64,000 nucleotides of DNA from Methanobacteriota archaeon. GTDB lineage: Archaea; Thermoplasmatota; Poseidoniia; Poseidoniales; Thalassarchaeaceae. Below, piece after piece: positions 1 to 8,400 of this stretch; the stretch's first letter is position 1; every line of letters begins with the position of its first letter. Where the stretch lies: contig JABIKU010000002.1 of the NCBI GenBank assembly GCA_018654845.1, positions 1-64,000 of the forward strand, read 5' to 3'. The notes under the pieces are model-generated. The model was not told where the DNA came from. It saw only the letters and a list, made by a program, of their open reading frames with translations, and searched no databases. A program made the position numbers and the translations under genes.

Positions 1-1655
1 AAATTATCAATCAATAATACTCGCTTATTTTCTCGTCTAGAAAATCTGCCCATTTTTCCGGGAGAAAGACGTCCGAGCGTTCCTGTAATTTTTGGGACTT
101 CGAGCATACCAAGTTCACGCTCGGGTAATTCTTCAGCAGAAAATCCTGTTCGAAATCCCCAAGCAGCTTCAGTGACCGCCGCCGCTTTCCATCGAGCTTC
201 TTCAACTTCAGCGCTGGCAGTAGATCCAATGACGATTCCACCACCTGCTTGAACGGTTCCAAACCAATTTAAGGGCCCACTTTTTGCTTCCAAAGTTCGA
301 ATCAAAATATTGAATTCTGATTTCTTCGCACCGGAATGAATGTGCCCAATCGAACCTGTCCATGCACTTCTCGGTGCGCCTTCTAATTCATCGATAGCGG
401 CCATTGTAACAGTTTTGGGACAACCAGTAATTGACCCACCTGGAAAAAGAGCAGATAGAGCAGCGCCGAAGGAGACGTTTGGAAGAAGTTCTCCGCTTAC
501 CCCGCTGACAAGGTGTTGGACTGTAGGTAAGGCCTCGATGCGCCAATCAGACCAATGCACCGAACCGGTTTTGCAAACTCTTCCTAAATCGTGCCTCTCA
601 AGATCGACGAGCATGAGATGTTCGGCGATTTCTTTCTCAGATGATGCCATTTCGATCCGCAATCTCTCATCTTCAGCATGGCTCGACCCTCTCGCTCGTG
701 TACCCTTTATTGGCCGTGTCGAGAGTGTGTTTTGCTGTAATTTCAGCAATCGTTCAGGGCTTGCAGAAGCCACCGACCAACCATGATCATCGAGATGAAG
801 CCATGATGAAAATGGTGCCGGATTCGATTCGTTCAATCGAAGGTAAGCATTCCATGGGTGGTCGACCATTTCACTTGTCCAACGGCGTCCATAATTGACT
901 TGGTAAAGATGGCCGCCGCGAATTCCATCACGAATTTTTTCGACCTTTTGAGCATGGGAAGCATCCGTTTCAGAATGAGGAACAAGAGAATAAGAAAGTT
1001 TAGACAATTTTGGTTGGATGATTTCGGGAGCTTCATCTATTGAAGCCCAGGGATGGTTTTCGAGTGAGAGTAAACGAAGTTTTTCTTCCTCGCGCTCATG
1101 TACCCACCAAGCATCACATCGCCATAATACTCCTAGCAATTCTCCATCTTTCGGTGTATTTTCCAATTCTACTTCGACCGACCATCGACTCAAATCATAA
1201 CCTAATAATCCTGCAAAACCCCCCGGGACAATCGGCATTTTCTCATCCAAGTTGGTAGGTTTAATTTCCCATTTTTCAGCGGCTTCAAGAGCCGCTGCCA
1301 ATGTCTTAGGATGCAATTCATCAACACTATTCCAACGCCCATTCTGCCATTCTTGAACTAACATAACCAATGGTGGAGCTTGAGTGAGAAAAATTTCACC
1401 AGAAAGTGCTGAACGAGTTGGTTCGAGGGTAGATTCTCTTAAGGTAATATCATCAGATTGCGGCTCGAAAAACAATATGCGAATACTATCTAATGAAGGT
1501 AAGAATGAACGCTGAGAAAGGTCGGTAATTGGGCCCCCTGAGTGAAGTAATAATTCATCTCGATTAGGTAATTCACCTATACGCGAACCAGCAAGAATAC
1601 CGATAAGGGGGTCTGCTTGTGAACAAGGAAATATTGATTCAACAATTCTGACCAT
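1..1655 (-). CDS. pabB: Aminodeoxychorismate synthase component I (chorismate-binding), runs off left edge
   Basis: Minus-strand reading from ATG at 1655 gives MVRIVESIFPCSQADPLIGILAGSR...RPIKGTRARG...EHLMLVDLERHDLGRVCKTGSV...FPGGSITGCPK...; the PIKGT Lys and the FPGGSITGxPK motif are PabB-type signatures. Missing from the ORF track, probably because no stop lies in the window. Confidence 0.9.
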   Translation of the reverse strand, partial: MVRIVESIFPCSQADPLIGILAGSRIGELPNRDELLLHSGGPITDLSQRSFLPSLDSIRILFFEPQSDDITLRESTLEPTRSALSGEIFLTQAPPLVMLVQEWQNGRWNSVDELHPKTLAAALEAAEKWEIKPTNLDEKMPIVPGGFAGLLGYDLSRWSVEVELENTPKDGELLGVLWRCDAWWVHEREEEKLRLLSLENHPWASIDEAPEIIQPKLSKLSYSLVPHSETDASHAQKVEKIRDGIRGGHLYQVNYGRRWTSEMVDHPWNAYLRLNESNPAPFSSWLHLDDHGWSVASASPERLLKLQQNTLSTRPIKGTRARGSSHAEDERLRIEMASSEKEIAEHLMLVDLERHDLGRVCKTGSVHWSDWRIEALPTVQHLVSGVSGELLPNVSFGAALSALFPGGSITGCPKTVTMAAIDELEGAPRSAWTGSIGHIHSGAKKSEFNILIRTLEAKSGPLNWFGTVQAGGGIVIGSTASAEVEEARWKAAAVTEAAWGFRTGFSAEELPERELGMLEVPKITGTLGRLSPGKMGRFSRRENKRVLLIDN

Positions 1656-1659
1656 TTGC

Positions 1660-2442
1660 TCACTCCAAATCTTCTATTGACTGCCATGCACAATCTAATC
1701 GCACAAACCACGAATCTCGTGCAGCTTGAAAGAGCCTTCCACGCGGTTGGCCAATTTGCCGACCATCTATGCTCGCCAAGGCTTGAACACCCATTCCACT
1801 ACCGAGCACAATCATCTCCTTTGCTCGCAAAATAAGAGGGATTGTTAGGCGAGCTGGACGGATTGGAATTCCCGCTGCTTCAATACCTGCTCGAATTTGT
1901 TCGAGCGTAACAGAATCGAGTGCCCCTTCGCTCGGCCGAGGATGATAGGCGATTCCATCGGCATCGAGAATCACTGGCATACATCGATCACCATCGACAA
2001 GAATTTCTTCATCGAAAAGCAAAGAAATATCCGCACCAAATTCTTTGGCGGCCTCGCGCGCCTCAAAGTATGGCTGCCAATCTCCATGTTTGGTTCCTCG
2101 AACCGAAGAATCCCATTTTGGAGCGGCTAAAGATATCGCCGAGAGTTCGTCAGGCCAGGCACCATTTACTCTAGGTGTCAACGAAATTACACCTGCTTTA
2201 TCGATTCCAACTCTGATTACGAATGGTGCCTGATCGTCACCAGTCACCGGCTCACCCACAGGTGAGAGAGAAATCAATTTCTCGAAGATTTTTAGACTAA
2301 AATTTTCGGGCAAAACCAATCCCAATCGCTCGGAATGCCTCAGCATCCGAGCAAAGTGAAGATTTGCTGATAACAAATGAGATTTACCATCCCATGCAAT
2401 AGTGGTGAATAGTTCAGATTGAGGGTCCCCGGTGTTCACCAT
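1660..2442 (-). CDS. pabC: Class IV aminotransferase, probable aminodeoxychorismate lyase
   Basis: Fold-type IV PLP features (FGADISLLFDEEILVDGDRCMPVILDADG...; LTIPLILRAKEMIVLGSGMGVQALASIDGRQIG) and position directly upstream of pabB on the same strand. Confidence 0.75.
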   Translation of the reverse strand: MVNTGDPQSELFTTIAWDGKSHLLSANLHFARMLRHSERLGLVLPENFSLKIFEKLISLSPVGEPVTGDDQAPFVIRVGIDKAGVISLTPRVNGAWPDELSAISLAAPKWDSSVRGTKHGDWQPYFEAREAAKEFGADISLLFDEEILVDGDRCMPVILDADGIAYHPRPSEGALDSVTLEQIRAGIEAAGIPIRPARLTIPLILRAKEMIVLGSGMGVQALASIDGRQIGQPRGRLFQAARDSWFVRLDCAWQSIEDLE

Positions 2443-2486
2443 AGGCTTCGCTTGGGCTACAAGACTTCAAATTCTGCTGTTGAATA

Positions 2487-5400
2487 TCACAATAAATCAT
2501 CGAGGAAAGAGGTGTCAACATCCTCATCTGTATCATCTAAATCGTCAGCTAAATCGTCCAAATCATCCAAATCAAAATCACCGACCATACCTGCCAAATC
2601 ATCCAAATCAATCTCATCATCATCTCCGCCGAGCAACTCATCAACTACTTCGAAAGAGGCAGAAGGAGTTGATTCATCATCAAATTCATTCGGTTGCAAG
2701 TCAAGAGATTCTTGGTTGATTTCTCCCCCGTCACTAATTCCTTTTCCACCGGTGTCCATTCCAATTGGTTCATCAAACGAATCATCTTCATCCAAACCTG
2801 ATTCTCGTCGATTCATTTCTTCATCGAGTTCTACCTCTAAAGCACCCATTTCCCAAGGCTCAGGTGCTGCTTGCTCCTTCGGTTTGATGATTAGAATTGC
2901 ACCGAATAGAATCATAATGGCTGAAATAACTGCAATAATCATATTCATATCGCCGCCGATTAATTGGTCGATCCACGATAATCCCAAACCATCATCGCCA
3001 GGATTTTCACTACCAAATGCTGACTCAGAAAATGGTCGAACCTCTAATGGGTCAACCGCTAATCGATGGACTTCGCCATCGAATCCTACTATTGCGATAT
3101 AGTATGAAATTTCATTTGAAACTGGCCAGTTTTCTGCAATTCCAGATTTTGTATCTACTAAGAAGAGAGTGTAATAATTCTCCACTACTTGCCATTCATT
3201 TCCAGATTCTGGAGAATTAATATCTCTTATATCTTCAAATGGTTCAGCTGAAGCAAAAATAATGTAGGATTCGATAACAGGACTTTGCATATCATCCCAT
3301 TGAATCTCAATACGGTCACCACTCGGATTCCAATATGCCCGAAGACCGCTTACCTCTGGAATATGCAAACCAGGATCCAAACTATTCTCATCAATAAGTG
3401 CAATCGAAGTTGTTTTTAGGCCATCGTCCCAATAATTACCTGATGAATCAACTGCTACGACAGAAACCCACATCATAATGCTCGGCGCAAGTGCGCGCCC
3501 ATCGGAAAGTTGCTCCAATAATACAGGTAATTGCGCATCACGCTCGACTATAATCGCCGGTTCTCGCATTCCAATGCTTGTAAACGGTACAACATCAGCA
3601 TAAATCCAATATTCGGAAACGTCAGAAGCCTCACTTTCCTGGAAATTGACAAACACGCCGTCACCGTCGTCTGGCGCACGATCAGTTAACTGAGGAGCGA
3701 CCAAACGCTCAGGTGGATGAATGTCACCACGGTTATCCAACGGTGTGACCAAGACCATGTTATCCTGCATTTCATCGAGGTAAACATTACCACTAACATC
3801 GTGAGTAGTCACTGTCACGTAAAGTGGAATACCTGCTTGAATCGATTGTGAAACTAGCTCATTGACCCGGTTGCCATAGAGCGCTGTTGTCAGTGTCATC
3901 TCGAGTTGGAAAGCTCCTCCGATTTGACGCTGATCAATCGTAATCAATCCGCAGTTAACTGGGTCATTTTCGCATAGTGCCCAAAGCTCGGTCAAATCGT
4001 TAAGTGGATATTCAGAAATCCAAATAGTGTAGAAACTGAAATCCTTCTCTAGAGAGCGATTCCAGATAATATCAACAGAAGTTCCATCATCGTCTGGATG
4101 ATCCCAAGCATTCAATCCCGCAACACGCTCAGGTGGAATTCCTACACCCGCCAAATTCGATTGCGGGGTTACCTCTACAACGAGAACATCGTTGAGATTT
4201 TGATTGCCCCAATCATCGCTTGCTACTACACCTACCCAATAAGCGCTGTCGTCGACCAAGGAGAGTTCTCCAATTGATGAAATCAAAGTTGAATTGGTCG
4301 TGCAATCTTCGATGTAAGCTGCGATTGGCCAACCATCGACCGTGTTCGGTGGTTGCCAACTTGTTGCAGGAACCATGTAAATCGTATGATATGCACAATC
4401 TTCCTCAATATTTGGAGTCCAATTGACTTCAATGATTCCACCTTCATCGTCCGGTACATCAATTGCGATTGTGCCTTCGATTATTGCTGGTGGGATGCCA
4501 TCATTCAGCCCGCCAGCGGTAACAATTGGACCGATAACGGTCGCATTAGCAGGATCCGATTGGCCGGCTTCATCAACACAAACTGTAGCAAACCAATATG
4601 GTGTACCGGGATTGAGTTGCAAGACGGTAGTATTACCTGAACTGAAGGGATAATCAATTTCTCCACTCAATGCAATTGCGTTAGTAATTTCATGTTCGAC
4701 CGCCCAAAGTCGAGTTTTACTTGGGTCGAGCTCGGTGCACGGCGTCCACTCTGTGTATATTGTTCCAGCCGTGCCCCCAGAAATTGGTTCTGCAGAAATC
4801 CAAGCAGGAGGTGCTGGAATTTCATCTGTTGGAGTTGCATTATCTACCCAACTCATCGGCTCACCAATAGAGCCATCAGGATATTCAATAACTATCGCAG
4901 CTCGATACTTATTACCATCCACAAGTGGAACAATGAGTCCACCATCATCGGCTTCAGTAATCGTCGTGGTTATTTGGGACCAATAAGGAATAGTCAGATA
5001 GCCACCAAAGTTTGCTAGGTCGGCTTTATTCGGTTCCCAATCAGGTTCGGCAGTCGCATCCCAAACGTATAGTCGGTATGCATACCACGCAGCATCTTCT
5101 GATAGTAACCAAGAGGCTTCAAGAACTCCTCCGCCATCATTAGGCCGATTTTCAAGAGATGTGATAACTGTCGGTACTTCGATTCGTTCCCAATCATATG
5201 TTACTCGGACGCGAAGTTGCCCGTTGGCTGGAGACTGTAATTGAATATGTAATTCAACATTTGTTGAGCCTGGGCCAATGTTCGATATCGCACTCTGGAA
5301 TCCTGCTTCAATCGCATGATCACGAGCTGCTAAATCCCAAGAACCAGAGTAATTGAGGCTCTTCGAGCGAGCCCAAATAGATGCTCCAGATGATGGGCTT

Positions 5401-8400
5401 GCCATCGTTAGTGCAGCAAATTGCATTGGCAAAGCACCGGTTGGAGAAGAGGTGACATCAGAAGAAATTGTAATTGGGTTCAAATCATCCACTAGAATTG
5501 TTGTCATACCTGGATGAGTTCGATTAGTAATATCCCAAGTCTGTCCAGCGAATAGAGTGGAAAGCGGTTCTGCTCTTCGCTGATTTTCGCGAGATTGTTC
5601 ATTCAAAGTTACAACAGGACTGAAATGATGCAATCCATCTTGACCTACTACATACAATCCTGTGAAATCTATAGCAGCACCAGCTAACCCAGTCATAACC
5701 AACGAATCTACCGTACCATGATCTTCTCCAACTCGTAAAACATCGATTCCACGTGGACTAATCAAGACCAGTTCAACACCGTTTGAGACCATCTCAAACG
5801 GTGGCCATGATAGAAGTGAATTAGCACCGACACCGGTCTCCATTTTCATCATAGTAGAGTTCCAATGAACAACCGGATCGTTGTCGGTAGCAATGTGAAC
5901 CCCCCAATCATCAGTTGCGATAGCGCGAACATCATTGCTTGGAATCATATCGATTTGGTAGCTTCCATTTACTAAATCAGTAACGATATCCCAGGCGACT
6001 ACTCCAGGTCGTGTCGGGCCCTGACCATTGTGAGATATGAAAATCGAAGCGTCATGATAGAGTGTAATTGTCGAAGAATTTCCAACGATTTCACGGGTGA
6101 CAGAATCAGCAAAAGCCAATCCTGAAACTTTATCTCCAGCCAATCCATCATCAAACCCTATGGTTTTGATAATTGATAAGTTACTCGAATTAAACACGGT
6201 CAAACCAGCCAATCCACCGGCCAGAATTTTATCGTATAATCCCAATGAATTCGTAGTATTGCCTGCATTCGGATCTGAAACATACATCAGATGTTCAATA
6301 ATAGGGCTAGGTAAACCATCGATCGTTGTAATCGGATCATCCCAATCATTGCGAGACGTATTGTAAAGTCCGATTCCACCGTGAGTAGCTACGAAAATAT
6401 GGTTACCACTTTCTAAAAAATCTCGAACAATATTACTCGGCAATCCTGCGAGAAGGCTGCCATGACCCCAATTGCCGGTATTGGTGTTGAATATTTGGAA
6501 ACCGGCTGCAGAGCCTTGGCTGCCCATCAATCCAACATACATCGTGCCATCATCGAGAAGGACTGTTCCATCCATTTGATTGTGTAAAGCGACTGGAGTA
6601 TTGCTTCTTGTTCGTTGTAATAAATCGATCTTTCTCAAACCTTGACCTGCTGTAGTGACCCACAGAACATCGCCATCCAAAGTTAAATCATTGACAATAT
6701 CTGATTGAAAATTATAGCCATATTCCCAACGAACAGAACCATTGCTAGTCAATTCGCCTTGAAGGACCGACGAGCCGTGAAATGAATTGACATTAAGGCT
6801 TGTTGACACCCAAACGTGAGTTGAATTTGAGATGATTTCTACTACACGACCGCTTGTAAGGCCGGCTAATTCATCGAAACCACTTTCGATTAGACCGGTC
6901 GAATCTAAGCGATCAACACGATTGAGCCCTGTTGTTTGGCCGGAACGGCCAATCGCGTAAACTGGAGTTGTACTTGAAGGAGCACGGACGACTGAGCAGC
7001 CATCCATTCCAGGACTTAGAATTTGGCCATTTGCAGTCGATGTACCCGAAGTAATAATTCGTGAAATACCACCAGTGCCATCGTATTGATGAGTGACGAG
7101 GAGGAGGTTTCCATCATGTAACATTCCACCGGGGAAAACTCGGTCATCGCCTATTCCGTCACTAGAATGAGTAAGAGTAGACAAGAGAGAATTTGTATTG
7201 TAATTGTAGCGATCAATTCCGACCCCATCTGTATCGAAACCAATATACATTATTCGATTTGGTTCATCACAGGCAATGGCGCGAACATCATTGTTAGCGA
7301 GCCCAGGAGATCCTGTTGTGAGAGGTGAAATCCACTCATTGGTTAACTGATCATTATCATGGTCAGCAAGGTCATATCTAGCAATTCCGCCTTGATTTCC
7401 CCACCAAGCGATTTCACCGATGGCTATGTGAACAATATCGTCGCATACTTCGATATCAGCAGGATATCCATCGGGAATATCGCCCGTACCTAAATCCCAT
7501 AATGTCCATAATCCAGAAGAACCATTCATCCGAAGAACCTCAGCGTCTGAATTCCACCCGCAACCGCCTTCACATGTACCAGCCCACAAATCATTTCCAG
7601 CAACGGTTAATGAGTAAATTTGATCTTCTGAATCGGAAGGTAAACCATAATTGTGAGTCCATGGAGTCAGCCATGTTTCGTTAGCTGGATTCCAGCGTAA
7701 TAATCCCGCCATACTGGCAAACATGTATTCGCCATCATATTCAACCATTCCACGAATTGGCCCGTCGATATTTGTCCATTCATTAAGTAAAGTCATATTA
7801 TGGGCAGAGAATCGGCGCAGGATATTATTCCCATACGCGACCCACATTTCACAAGAAGAAGAATTGATTGGGAAACAATCGCCAAGGAATTGAGCATTTA
7901 CTCGGAGAACATTTCCAATCGTTTGCAAATCATCAGACCAATTTTCTGATGATGTGTTCCAACGAACGATTGTGCCATCGCCATTATTCCAATATTGAGT
8001 CGGTCGGACGCCGATCCATAGATGGTCTCCGACCGAACCGATTCCATGAATGACACCGGACCAACCGAGACGTGAACCGGCATCAAGGGTGGATTTGCTA
8101 GAATTTGAAGTCAAATTAATTCGATAAATCAAATCATTTGAGGCGCCCCAACCATTGCTTCGTTGGATAGAATAATGTAAGGTATCACCGATTATTTCAA
8201 TATCGGCGGGCGGAGTATTAGAAAGGGTAGGTCCACCAGAATTTAGACCACGATTCCAGTCAATTAGAACCGTGTTATTGATGACATCGAGCAATGTTAG
8301 ACCAAAGTCACCACCAGCCCATATCGTTCCGTAAGTCAATCCAGGAACAAGTGTGGTTACGTCATCATCATCGAGCATTCCTTGGTCCCCATCCCAAGTT

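Noticed and set aside
11-898. Short ORFs at the left edge (11-262 -, 340-786 +, 641-898 +)
   Set aside because: They overlap the real pabB frame on the minus strand, which shows PIKGT and FPGGSITGCPK motifs continuously.
2419-3102. 227-aa Ser/Lys-rich ORF on the plus strand
   Set aside because: Antisense of the acidic tail and TM region of the giant minus-strand gene; its serine-rich content is a mirror of Asp codons.
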